Assembly: GCA_001829625.1 (NCBI GenBank)
Contig: MIBW01000008.1
Location: 1-37,242 of the forward strand
Length of the DNA: 37,242 nucleotides
Source of the DNA: Sulfurimonas sp. GWF2_37_8
Lineage (GTDB): Bacteria; Campylobacterota; Campylobacteria; Campylobacterales; Sulfurimonadaceae
Direction: 5' to 3'
Position 1 is the first letter of the stretch, and the number at the start of each line of letters is the position of its first letter. Positions 1 to 8,917 of the stretch are shown piece after piece. A program made the translations under genes and the position numbers. The notes under the pieces are model-generated. The model did not search any database and had not been told where the DNA came from. It was given only the letters and a program-made list of their open reading frames with translations.

Positions 1-2965
1 CATCCTCAGAGTTGTATCCTTCACTCTCATCAAATATCAATAAAGAGTTGTCATCACTGCGGCATGGCCAGTAGCCATAAAGCAGAGTCGGTTCAAAAAG
101 TTTCTCATCAATAAAACGTTTTTTGAGTTTTTCATAAGTTGGCCATACGACTTCATCGAGTTGTTTTTCATAGGCTTCTTTACTCATGCCTTTGGAGCTA
201 TACCCCCAACGGGATTTGAAAAGTATCTTATGATTTATCCATGTAAACGCCATCTCTATCTGCGTATCCGTGAGTTTAAGTTCTCGACGGCCCCAAAATG
301 GAGGTGTTGGGACTTTGACATCACGATCTGGCATCTTGAGCTCAGAAAAGTGAGGCATAACAATCTCTTTTTTTACTTTAACAACTTCTTGATTATCATC
401 TTTTGGATGAAGGTTTGTGTCAAAGTTACCTGCTTCGATGCGGCTCATGGCGGTTACTCCGTCAAAGGCATCTTTGCAGTAAAAGATAGGACCATCATAA
501 AACGGACGGCAAAAGTCATCGATAAAAGCACGAGTAAGTGCCGCTCCTCCCAAAAGTATCGGTATTTTGATATCGGCTGCTTTGAGTGCTTCGAGATTTT
601 CTTTCATCACCTGTGTTGATTTTACCAAAAGTCCGCTCATACCAAGAGCACTTGCGTTTGTCTCTTTGAGTGTTTTTACAAAGGAGTCTAAATCTACTTT
701 GATTCCGAGGTTGATAACTTTAAATCCGTTGTTGGAGAGGATAATATCAACGAGATTTTTACCGACATCATGCACATCCCCTTTAACTGTTCCCAAAATA
801 AGGGTTGTATCGACAGCCTTATCTACTTTTGGCAGATAGGGGTTGAGATGATCGACGGTCTTTTTCATGGTCTCCGCACTTTGGAGTACAAAAGGAAGTT
901 GCATCTGCCCTGAGCCAAAAAGCTCACCGACGACTTTCATGGCATCTATAAGGATTTCATTGACTATTTTTTCAGGTGCGATGGAGTTGCGCGCCTCTTC
1001 AACGAGCGGGATCATACGATCTTTATCTCCATCCATAAGTAGCTTTGCGATTTTTTCTTCTTGGCTCATGGCAAGGTAAGCCGCATCTTCTACATCATTA
1101 TCCACGGCTTCTTTTGTACTAAAATGGTCGATAAACTCAAAAAGCGCCGCACCTTTTGGTTTTTTATTGAAGATGAGATTGTTACAAATATCCTGTTCTT
1201 CTTGACTTATTTTGTTTAGAGGAATGATATGTTTGACGTTGATGATAACAGAAGTGAGTCCAGCTTCGATGCAGTGGTGCAAAAACATGGAGTTCAAATA
1301 AGGTCTGGCATCTTTATCAAGTCCAAAAGAGATGTTAGAGAGACCTAGAGTAGTGCCTACTTTAGGATGACGCAAACGCAGCTCACGGATAGCTTCTATC
1401 GTGTTGATACCTGCGTCAAAATACTCTTCATCCCCGCTTCCAAGAGTAAATGTTAGAAGGTCAAATACCAAATCTTCGGCTTTTATACCGTGTTTTTTTG
1501 TCGCTAGTTCATAGATACGTTCTGCAATTTCTATCTTTCTCTGCAGAGTTTTAGCCATACCTATCTCATCGATAGTCAGACAGACCAAAGCTGCTCCATA
1601 TTTTTTTGCCAACTGACATACTGCGTCAAACTTCTCTATCCCGTCTTCGAGGTTAACAGAGTTGATGATAGGTTTACCGCCTATGAGTTTGAGTGCTTCT
1701 TCGAGTGCTGGAGTTTGTGTAGAATCGGGCATGATAGGAAGAGCTATCTTTTGGGCATAAAGACGCATAACGGAGTTCATATCTTTTGTCTCATCACGTC
1801 CTGCAAAACCGACACTTACATCCAGTACATGAGCACCCGCACGCATTTGTTGTTGAGCGACACTGAGTGTGCCTTCATAATCTTCTGCCAAAAGAAGTTC
1901 GCGAAATGCTTTGGAACCAGTTGCGTTTGAGCGCTCACCTATAAGAAGAGGTGCAGGTTCTTGCATAAGTGGCACTGTAGAAAAAAGTGAAGCAAGAGAG
2001 TTTTGTTGTTTGCCTGATGCTGCTTTTGGTTGAAGTTTTTCTACGCGATTGACTAGAGCACGGATATGTTGGGGTGTTGTACCACAGCAACCGCCTAAAA
2101 AACTCACTCCATCAAAAGAGAGAAACTCCTCTTGTTTATCAGCAAACTCTTCAGGTCCCATCGGATAGTAGGTATAACCTCCACGGTTTTGAGGCAAACC
2201 TGCGTTTGCGTGGACGGAGATAGGTTTGTGCCAAAGTTCGCTCAAAGTTTTTACATGTTTTCGTACTTGCTCAGGACCAGTGCCACAGTTAAAACCAAGG
2301 GAGATAATATCAAAAGGCTCCAAAATAGCGGCGATTGTTGAGGCATCTGTTCCTATAAGCATTGTTCCGCTAAGTTCTATCGTTACAGAGACCATAATAG
2401 GGATTGCTATATCTCTTTGGCGTGAAGCTTCTTCGCAGGCGTGAAGTGCGGCTTTTATTTGTAGCGGGTCTTGACATGTCTCAAGAAGAAAAACATCCAC
2501 GCCACCATCAATGAGTGCCAAACAAAACTCCGTATAGCCTTTATACATCTCATCGTAGCTGATATGTCCAAGTGAAGGGAGTTTTGTTCCTGGACCTACA
2601 GAGCCTAAAACAAAACGTGGATGCTCAGGCGTGCTCATTTTTTCACACTCCTCTTTGACAAGCTGTGCGCCTGCTTTTGTGAGTTCATAAGCACGATGGC
2701 CAATTTGGTATTCGTCCAAAACCCAAGAAAAAGAACCAAAAGTGTTTGTAGTGATAAAGTCTGCTCCAGCAGTTAAATAGGCTTTAAAGATATTGCGAAG
2801 AACATCAGGGCAGGTAACATTGAGAAGTTCATTACACCCTTCATTGCCCTCCCACGCCTCTTTTGGTATCTGCTCATCACGTTGCTGCAGCTGCGTTCCC
2901 ATCGCACCGTCTATGAAAAGCGGGCGTTTTTGTATGGTTTGTAAGATGTACTCTTTTGTTGTCAT
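1..2965 (-). CDS. metH: Cobalamin-dependent methionine synthase, C-terminal part beyond the window
   Basis: MetH transfers a methyl group from methyltetrahydrofolate to homocysteine through cob(I)alamin in the cytoplasm. Translating the minus strand from the ATG at 2965 gives 988 codons without a stop, running off the window edge. Domains appear in the usual order. The N-terminal homocysteine domain carries its zinc cysteines in NCGTG (about residue 226) and GGCCGTTP (about 290). The pterin-binding domain follows. The cobalamin domain carries the haem-like DVHDVGKN motif with the axial His (near residue 731, around base 775). The last visible part, with RRELKLTDTQIEMAF, is the start of the AdoMet activation domain. 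The family is usually about 1150-1250 residues, so roughly 170 or more are missing. No strong ribosome binding site precedes the start, and no cobalamin or SAM riboswitch is apparent in the short upstream region. Confidence 0.97.
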   Translation of the reverse strand, partial: MTTKEYILQTIQKRPLFIDGAMGTQLQQRDEQIPKEAWEGNEGCNELLNVTCPDVLRNIFKAYLTAGADFITTNTFGSFSWVLDEYQIGHRAYELTKAGAQLVKEECEKMSTPEHPRFVLGSVGPGTKLPSLGHISYDEMYKGYTEFCLALIDGGVDVFLLETCQDPLQIKAALHACEEASRQRDIAIPIMVSVTIELSGTMLIGTDASTIAAILEPFDIISLGFNCGTGPEQVRKHVKTLSELWHKPISVHANAGLPQNRGGYTYYPMGPEEFADKQEEFLSFDGVSFLGGCCGTTPQHIRALVNRVEKLQPKAASGKQQNSLASLFSTVPLMQEPAPLLIGERSNATGSKAFRELLLAEDYEGTLSVAQQQMRAGAHVLDVSVGFAGRDETKDMNSVMRLYAQKIALPIMPDSTQTPALEEALKLIGGKPIINSVNLEDGIEKFDAVCQLAKKYGAALVCLTIDEIGMAKTLQRKIEIAERIYELATKKHGIKAEDLVFDLLTFTLGSGDEEYFDAGINTIEAIRELRLRHPKVGTTLGLSNISFGLDKDARPYLNSMFLHHCIEAGLTSVIINVKHIIPLNKISQEEQDICNNLIFNKKPKGAALFEFIDHFSTKEAVDNDVEDAAYLAMSQEEKIAKLLMDGDKDRMIPLVEEARNSIAPEKIVNEILIDAMKVVGELFGSGQMQLPFVLQSAETMKKTVDHLNPYLPKVDKAVDTTLILGTVKGDVHDVGKNLVDIILSNNGFKVINLGIKVDLDSFVKTLKETNASALGMSGLLVKSTQVMKENLEALKAADIKIPILLGGAALTRAFIDDFCRPFYDGPIFYCKDAFDGVTAMSRIEAGNFDTNLHPKDDNQEVVKVKKEIVMPHFSELKMPDRDVKVPTPPFWGRRELKLTDTQIEMAFTWINHKILFKSRWGYSSKGMSKEAYEKQLDEVVWPTYEKLKKRFIDEKLFEPTLLYGYWPCRSDDNSLLIFDESEGYNSED

Positions 2966-3077
2966 GTAAAAATCTTTTAGTGAATTGAATAAGGAAGATT
3001 TTAGCCAAAGAGAGCATAAAAAGAGTTGAGTATTTTTGTTTATAAATAAAATTATGACGTAATAATTACATTAACTA

Positions 3078-3107
3078 TTGACTTAAATCGTCAGAAAAGA
3101 GTACAAT
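3078..3107 (+). promoter_or_regulatory. Sigma70-type promoter of the recombinase-like gene and ccoG
   Basis: TTGACT at 3078-3083 and TACAAT at 3102-3107 are separated by 18 bases. The start codon is about 40 bases downstream. CGTCA (3089-3093) and TGACG (3107-3111) form an inverted repeat across the spacer and the -10 box, and another TGACGT lies at 3055-3060, so a repressor or autoregulator site is possible. No functional data support this. Confidence 0.6.
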
Positions 3108-3146
3108 GACGACGAAAATCAATAATAAGAGGGGTTTAATCGTTAA

Positions 3147-3788
3147 ATGGTAATAACATACGTCCGACCAGATAAAAATTTCGATGCGGCTCTTGAGCAA
3201 TTGCAGGTGATTAATTCTTATGCGATTTCTCATAATCTTAACGTTGATGATGAATTTATAGATCATGTTTCACAAAATAAACGCCTTGATGAGCGAATAC
3301 ACGTAACGGATTATTTTCAATCCAAAGCGGGTTGTACGCTTCTAATATATGATGTATGGGCTTTGAGTACCAATATGGAAGATTTGATTCAGATGTTTTC
3401 TTGTTTATTAAAACATGAATTTAGTGTTCATTTTATCAAGCAGTCTGTTATAATATCTTCAAAAAGTAGTGTTATGCTTGTTCTGGGTCTTATCGACCAG
3501 CTCAGACAGACACTGCAAAATGAGTCGAAAAAAGTTGTAGGAAGACCTAGAGGAAGTAAGTCTAACTCTAAGTTTGACAGATATATCAATGAAATCATCA
3601 CTTACATCAAAGAGAAAAAAAGTGTGAGTGAGATGGCTAGAGCTTTAAAAGTAAGTAGAAGTTCACTCAAAGATTATATAGAATCAAGAGAGTTGAAGCA
3701 GGTTGCATTTGGGTCACTTTTACCAATCGCACCTGAAAATGCGGAACAGCAAGTAATCAATACTATTATTTGTCCGAACGAAAACTAA
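3147..3788 (+). CDS. Serine-recombinase-fold protein without catalytic residues, probable DNA-binding regulator
   Basis: This 213-residue protein has the plan of a small resolvase/invertase: an N-terminal catalytic-like domain (about 1-125), a basic GRPRGSKSNSKF linker near 132-143, and a C-terminal helix-turn-helix (SVSEMARALKVSRSSLKDYI, about 160-180). The residues needed for catalysis are not there. The YxRVS motif reads YVRPD, with Asp9 at the serine position. The DRLGR segment reads WALST, so the Asp and both Arg are gone. I therefore infer a DNA-binding protein, not a recombinase. It is 28 bases upstream of ccoG and probably co-transcribed with it from the promoter at 3078. AGAGGGG lies upstream of the ATG at a rather long spacing. 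A structural role in DNA looping is an alternative. Confidence 0.75.
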   Translation: MVITYVRPDKNFDAALEQLQVINSYAISHNLNVDDEFIDHVSQNKRLDERIHVTDYFQSKAGCTLLIYDVWALSTNMEDLIQMFSCLLKHEFSVHFIKQSVIISSKSSVMLVLGLIDQLRQTLQNESKKVVGRPRGSKSNSKFDRYINEIITYIKEKKSVSEMARALKVSRSSLKDYIESRELKQVAFGSLLPIAPENAEQQVINTIICPNEN

Positions 3789-3816
3789 TAACCACAAGAA
3801 GGGGAGAAAAGAGAGA

Positions 3817-5250
3817 ATGAGTACAACAACAGAGGGGTTAAATATACCGACACCGTGGAGAATCAAACGTTACTATGTGTATGCATTGGCGACGATTGTT
3901 GCTTTGGCTTTGCCATGGATACAGATAGATGGAAATCACTTTTTCCTTCTAAGTTTTGATAAGATGAAATTGCATCTTGCGTTTATCCAGTTTGATATGC
4001 AAGAGCTTTATCTGATGCCGTTTTTACTTATGCTAATGTTTTTGGGTATTTTTGGTATGACGGTCATGGGTGGTCGTGTTTTTTGTGGATGGGTGTGTCC
4101 ACAAACTGTTTTTCGAGTTATTTATCGTGATTTGATTGAGACAATGATTTTAGGTCTTCGTAAACGCATCAAAAATAAACAACAAGAACCTGATATGTCT
4201 AAGACAGAAAATAAGGTAAAGAAAGTTATCGCAATTTTGATCTGGTCAGCACTTGCCCTCATTGCAGGTGCGGATTTTATCTGGTACTTTATTCCACCTG
4301 AAGATTTCTTTGCGTATATACAAGATCCGATGGAACACTTAACAATGTTAGGATTTGTTTTAGGTGTTGCGCTTTTCCTTATCTATGATATCGTTTTTCT
4401 CAAAGAAAACTTTTGTGTTTATGTTTGTCCTTACTCTCGTGTTCAGTCTGTTTTGTATGATGATCACACGATTATGGCACTTTACGATACACACCGTGGT
4501 GGAGGTATCTATGATGCTGAACACAACAAACTTTTCACAAAACAAAAAGAGCTTCAAGCCTTTGAACCTGCAGCTGAGTGTACTACGTGTGAGTCTTGTG
4601 TAACGGTTTGTCCTACGCATATCGATATCCGCAAGGGTCTTCAGTTGGAATGTATCAACTGCCTTGAGTGTGTAGATGCCTGTACGACAGTTATGGGTAA
4701 ACTTGGTAAACCTTCGTTAGTTACATGGTCAAGTGATTATGAGATTATTGATCAAAAAGGTAAAACGCAGTATTTCCGTCCAAAAATCCTTGCATATATA
4801 GGGCTTTTGGTCATTATTTCGATTATTCTTGGAATGATGGGAAGTACCAAAGAACATATGCTCTTAAATATCAATAAAGAGACAAGACTTTACTCTACGA
4901 AACTTCTTCCAGATGGGAAAATACAGGTGGATAATGCGTATGAGTTTTTACTTCAAAATACTGAAAGTGAAGCGATGGACTTCTTTTTTGAAGTTATCCC
5001 GCCAGCAGGGATGGAAGGGAAAATATTTATAGATTCTCCGACAACAAAATTTGGAGTTGTGCCAAATGTGAAAAAGAAAAAAATTGTTATCATCAGCACT
5101 ACAGATGTTTTAGCGGATGATGTGAGAAAAGATACGGCTATCCCTATCAAGATTCGAGCCTATGCTGTAGGTCATGAGGACAAAATTGTAGTCTTTAGGG
5201 ACTCAACATTTATCTTCCCAAGAGCAGACGTTTTAAAAGCTGCACACTAA
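3817..5250 (+). CDS. ccoG: Cytochrome c oxidase accessory protein CcoG (RdxA/FixG family)
   Basis: CcoG is an inner-membrane iron-sulfur protein needed for copper delivery to cbb3-type cytochrome oxidase. The 477-residue sequence has a first membrane segment near residues 20-35, another near 65-85 ending in the NapH/CcoG motif GRVFCGWVCPQT, and CVYVCPYSRVQ near 200. Two 4Fe-4S motifs follow, CTTCESCVTVCP and CINCLECVDAC, at about 255-290. A further membrane helix lies near 325-345, and a C-terminal immunoglobulin-like periplasmic domain ends the protein. Length and order match the family. A good GAAGGGGAG ribosome binding site precedes the ATG. The cbb3 oxidase genes themselves are not in the window. 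Confidence 0.95.
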   Translation: MSTTTEGLNIPTPWRIKRYYVYALATIVALALPWIQIDGNHFFLLSFDKMKLHLAFIQFDMQELYLMPFLLMLMFLGIFGMTVMGGRVFCGWVCPQTVFRVIYRDLIETMILGLRKRIKNKQQEPDMSKTENKVKKVIAILIWSALALIAGADFIWYFIPPEDFFAYIQDPMEHLTMLGFVLGVALFLIYDIVFLKENFCVYVCPYSRVQSVLYDDHTIMALYDTHRGGGIYDAEHNKLFTKQKELQAFEPAAECTTCESCVTVCPTHIDIRKGLQLECINCLECVDACTTVMGKLGKPSLVTWSSDYEIIDQKGKTQYFRPKILAYIGLLVIISIILGMMGSTKEHMLLNINKETRLYSTKLLPDGKIQVDNAYEFLLQNTESEAMDFFFEVIPPAGMEGKIFIDSPTTKFGVVPNVKKKKIVIISTTDVLADDVRKDTAIPIKIRAYAVGHEDKIVVFRDSTFIFPRADVLKAAH

Positions 5251-5260
5251 CTCTTCCAAA

Positions 5261-5278
5261 GTCTAGCTTCGGCTAGAC
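5261..5278 (+). terminator. Perfect stem-loop after ccoG
   Basis: GTCTAGC-TTCG-GCTAGAC is a perfect 7-bp stem closed by a stable UUCG tetraloop, 10 bases after the ccoG stop. No T-run follows directly, so it may be an mRNA 3' end protector or a weak or factor-assisted terminator, not a classical one. Confidence 0.5.
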
Positions 5279-5353
5279 ACCTCCACATAATAGAATCTTA
5301 AAAAAAAATGAGATAGACTAAGGTCAATTACTTAATATATTGAGAGGTTATTA

Positions 5354-8300
5354 ATGTCGCATAATATTAAAAAAATTCTATTCTATCTTTTAGCATTTTA
5401 TAGTTTACTCGGCTTTGTTGTAGTGCCTTTTGTTTTGAAGCCACAGATTATCAAAGCAGTTGCCCAGCAGACAAACGCAACTATAGAGCTTGATTCACTC
5501 TTTTTTAATCCTTTTCTCTTTAAACTTGAACTCTTTGGTATTCATCTCAAAGACCAGCAAAACAAAGAACTTTTTTCTCTGCCTCATGTTTTTGTAAATG
5601 TTGAGGTTTATTCACTTTTTCGTGCTGCTATACATATCAAAGATTTTGTGATTGAAGCACCTAGAGTATATCTTGTCTATGATACGGATAAAAAACTCAA
5701 CTTAGCCACCTTACTCAAAGAGAATAACCAAACGCAAGAGGGTGATAGTTCTCAAGCGAAAATGCCACGTATTATCGTCAATAATTTCCAAATCAACAAT
5801 GCTTATGTCCGTTATGAAGATTTTACAAAAAAAGAGAAGTTTGATTTTTCGTTTGAGGGCTTGAGATTTGAACTCAAAGATCTTGATACAAAAGACCTTG
5901 ACATGAGCAAAGCATCGCTACGTTTTTACTCACGCTTTGGAGATGGAGGTTTTGTGAACCTCAAAAGTAACATCATCGGAGTTGATCCTTTTATCATTGA
6001 GGGAAGTTTTGATTTTGAATCAAGTAAACTCTACACACACTACAGATACTTTCAAGATATCCTCAATCTCGAAGTTGCCGATGGAAAACTCTCTGCTCAT
6101 GCAGAGTATTTTTTCAATATGGATGAGCTAAACGCAACAAAGATACAAAACGCAACGCTCTCTCTTGATGCTCTGCGAATCAAACCAAAAGGGAAACACA
6201 AAGATATACTCAATATTGGTTTTTTGCATCTTAACATAATGGAAATAGCTCCGATACAAAAGCAGGTGCTTATAGAAAAAATAGAGCTTGATTCACTTAA
6301 ACTCAAAGTAGCTAGAAATACAAAAGGTGAGATTGATTGGAGACAATATCTCAAAGTGAATATGCCGCGTTTGGATACAAATCAGACTGCAAACGCAGCA
6401 GAGAAAAACCAAACGCCATGGAGTGTTGTACTCAAAGATATCGCTCTTGAAAAAATCCAAGCAGATTTTTATGATAAAGGGATATCTCCTGCGGTCAATA
6501 CAAAACTCAATAATCTCAATCTCTACGCGCAAGATATGACACTTTCAGGAGAAGAGCCGTTTCAATACAGTATAGATTTGAAGTTAAACGATACCTTTGT
6601 GTGCCACTCAAGCGGAGCGATAAAATATGCACAACTTGATATAAACGCAAGTGTAAAATGTGATGGATTTGATGTAGTGCATTATGCTTCATATATCGAT
6701 GCCGCTGCCAAAGAAGCTCTTGAAGTTTATAATATAAAGCTCATGCGCGCAACGGCGGGATTTGATGCAAATATAGCGCTTAAAACACAAAGTGAACAAA
6801 CGTTCATAAGCCTCAATGAGACAAATCTTCGCCTTTCCAATGTTGCTCTAAACAAAAGAAACACAGGTGAAAAACTCCTTGCGTTTGCGCACTTTAATGT
6901 CAATCATACGGCAATCGATTTACAAAAAAGAGAGATTAAAATAGCCAAAACAACACTTGCTAATTTGTCTATCGAAACAAAAATGCTTGCCAATGGTAAA
7001 ATGAATTTTGAAGGCTTATTAGAGCCAAAAAAAACAGCGACTCAAAAAGAGACAGCGTTTAGAGTACAGCTCAAACATTTTGCTCTTGATGCTGCCAAAG
7101 TAAATTTTGAAGATGCCAGACTCTCTCCGAGTGCAACAATAAAAGCCGATAGAATTTTTGCAAATGTCTATGATATAGACTCCAAAACAAGCACTTGGCT
7201 GAAGTATAAAACCTATGCGCGAATCAACTCAAAAGGGATAGTACGTGCTAATGGTGATCTCAGACACACTCCGCTCAAACAAAAAGGAACTTTGGATGTG
7301 AGTGATTTCTCACTCAAAGAGTTTAACCCTTATCTTGCACAAAGTAGTTATCTCAAAATAGAGGATGGGGCAATTGATATAAACGCAAAAACTCTCTATG
7401 ACTCCTCTTCAAACAAAGCCGATGCAAAACTTGTCGGTGGAGTCAAACTTAAAGAATTTTTTCTAGCCAACAGCAGAGATAACACGTCGCTGCTTTCAGT
7501 GGGAGAGTTGGCACTGCATGGATTTGAACTTGATTTGATGCCAAATCGTTTGTATATAAGTGAAGCCAATCTCAATTCGTTTTATGTTGATGCGATGATA
7601 GATGAAAAAAAAGTGATGAACTTTACAACTTTGCGAAAAGAAACTCCAAAAACGCAGGTGAGTAAGAAAAGTGAAGAATTTACCTATAAAATCGAAAAAC
7701 TCAATTTAAATGCTGGAAGTGCTAAATTCGCCGACTTTTCACTTCCAATCAAGTTCCAAACCAATATTCATGATGTAAGCGGAACTCTACTTTCTCTCTC
7801 TAGCACATCATCTGAAGTGGCATATATAGATATCGTGGGAGAAGTGGATGCATACGGTGCGACAAAACTCAAAGGAAGCCTTGAAAGTTCAAATCCAAAA
7901 AAATTTACAGATTTGAATTTTAATTTCACAAATCTTGAATTAAACGCCATGAGTGGATACAGCGCTGCGTTTGCAGGCTATGCTATAGAGAGCGGGAAAC
8001 TCTATCTGGATTTGGGCTACAAGATCAAAGACTCAGAACTTTTAGGAAGCAACAAAATTACTATCAACAAGATAAAACTCGGTGAAGAGATAAAAGATGA
8101 AAATACTTCATCTCTTCCGCTTGGTTTTGTTATTGCGATTCTTGAAGATAGTGAAGGGGTGATAGATATTGATATGCCCGTTGCAGGAAATGTGGATGCG
8201 CCTGATTTTAAATATGGAGCTGTGGTGATGCAAACTTTGAGCAATCTCATACTCAAAGCTGTAGCTTCGCCATTGACATTTTTGGGTTCGGTCATAGGAG

Positions 8301-8869
8301 TTGAGAGTCAAAAACTGGAGTACATCTCCTTTGAAGCGGGTAAAAGTGATATCTTGCCGCCACAACGAGAAAAGCTTGACCAAATTGTCAAGATGTTTGA
8401 AAAAAGACCAAAAATTTCTCTCTCGTTGAGCGGAGTGTATGATGTACAAAGTGATACAAAAGCGCTTCAGCTTCAAAAACTTGTAGCACTAGCTATAAAA
8501 GAGAGTGGTGCAAAAAGTAAAGAAGAACAGCAAAACGCAGTGGATATAGATGTTCTTGAAGATATTTATGAAGATTTTAAAGATGATGACAAACTTGATG
8601 TGATTCGTGATGCTTTAGAAAAGAAATATGAAGACGACGAGTTTAAACGCGAATATCTCAAAGCGCTTATCGAAGAGACAAGAGTTTTGTTAGTTGTTAG
8701 CAAAGAAGAACTTGAAGCTCTTGCGCAGTTACGGACACAAAAGATTAGCACCTATCTATTAGAAGAACAAAAGATGAATCCAAAAAGAGTTCATAGAGTA
8801 AAAGTGAGTGTTATAGATGAGGTGCAAAATAGCTCTGTAAGAATGAAGTTGGCAGTTGATGTACAATAA
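5354..8869 (+). CDS. DUF748/AsmA-like giant envelope protein
   Basis: This 1171-residue protein begins with one hydrophobic segment (about residues 7-28, ending FVLKPQII). A long beta-rich region follows, with recurring phrases such as EGLRFELKDL, LEKIQADFYDKGISP and DFSLKEFNPYL. These are typical of DUF748 and AsmA-related proteins anchored in the inner membrane and spanning the periplasm. Family members are linked to envelope lipid or glycolipid transport and outer-membrane integrity. The last 200 residues contain an OmpA-like piece (FEAGKSDILPPQREKLDQIV) and an acidic helical stretch rich in Asp, Glu and Lys. It appears to be a single gene, with GAGAGG as ribosome binding site. It carries an unusual number of the AAACGCA word (about nine copies). 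The function here is inferred from family only. Confidence 0.85.
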   Translation: MSHNIKKILFYLLAFYSLLGFVVVPFVLKPQIIKAVAQQTNATIELDSLFFNPFLFKLELFGIHLKDQQNKELFSLPHVFVNVEVYSLFRAAIHIKDFVIEAPRVYLVYDTDKKLNLATLLKENNQTQEGDSSQAKMPRIIVNNFQINNAYVRYEDFTKKEKFDFSFEGLRFELKDLDTKDLDMSKASLRFYSRFGDGGFVNLKSNIIGVDPFIIEGSFDFESSKLYTHYRYFQDILNLEVADGKLSAHAEYFFNMDELNATKIQNATLSLDALRIKPKGKHKDILNIGFLHLNIMEIAPIQKQVLIEKIELDSLKLKVARNTKGEIDWRQYLKVNMPRLDTNQTANAAEKNQTPWSVVLKDIALEKIQADFYDKGISPAVNTKLNNLNLYAQDMTLSGEEPFQYSIDLKLNDTFVCHSSGAIKYAQLDINASVKCDGFDVVHYASYIDAAAKEALEVYNIKLMRATAGFDANIALKTQSEQTFISLNETNLRLSNVALNKRNTGEKLLAFAHFNVNHTAIDLQKREIKIAKTTLANLSIETKMLANGKMNFEGLLEPKKTATQKETAFRVQLKHFALDAAKVNFEDARLSPSATIKADRIFANVYDIDSKTSTWLKYKTYARINSKGIVRANGDLRHTPLKQKGTLDVSDFSLKEFNPYLAQSSYLKIEDGAIDINAKTLYDSSSNKADAKLVGGVKLKEFFLANSRDNTSLLSVGELALHGFELDLMPNRLYISEANLNSFYVDAMIDEKKVMNFTTLRKETPKTQVSKKSEEFTYKIEKLNLNAGSAKFADFSLPIKFQTNIHDVSGTLLSLSSTSSEVAYIDIVGEVDAYGATKLKGSLESSNPKKFTDLNFNFTNLELNAMSGYSAAFAGYAIESGKLYLDLGYKIKDSELLGSNKITINKIKLGEEIKDENTSSLPLGFVIAILEDSEGVIDIDMPVAGNVDAPDFKYGAVVMQTLSNLILKAVASPLTFLGSVIGVESQKLEYISFEAGKSDILPPQREKLDQIVKMFEKRPKISLSLSGVYDVQSDTKALQLQKLVALAIKESGAKSKEEQQNAVDIDVLEDIYEDFKDDDKLDVIRDALEKKYEDDEFKREYLKALIEETRVLLVVSKEELEALAQLRTQKISTYLLEEQKMNPKRVHRVKVSVIDEVQNSSVRMKLAVDVQ

Positions 8870-8882
8870 ACTTCTTCGGATT

Positions 8883-8891
8883 TGTTATAAT
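8883..8891 (+). promoter_or_regulatory. Extended -10 promoter of the YeiH-type gene
   Basis: TGTTATAAT at 8883-8891 is a perfect extended -10 box 14 bases after the previous stop and 27 bases before the ATG. A copy of the dispersed AAACGCA word (reverse orientation) overlaps the expected transcription start. Confidence 0.65.
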
Positions 8892-8917
8892 TGCGTTTTC
8901 ATTTAAAAAGGTAAAAG

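Noticed and set aside
161..2444. Several plus-strand open frames inside the first 2.9 kb
   Set aside because: They lie antisense to metH, whose minus-strand reading shows all family motifs; they have no ribosome binding sites or recognisable content.
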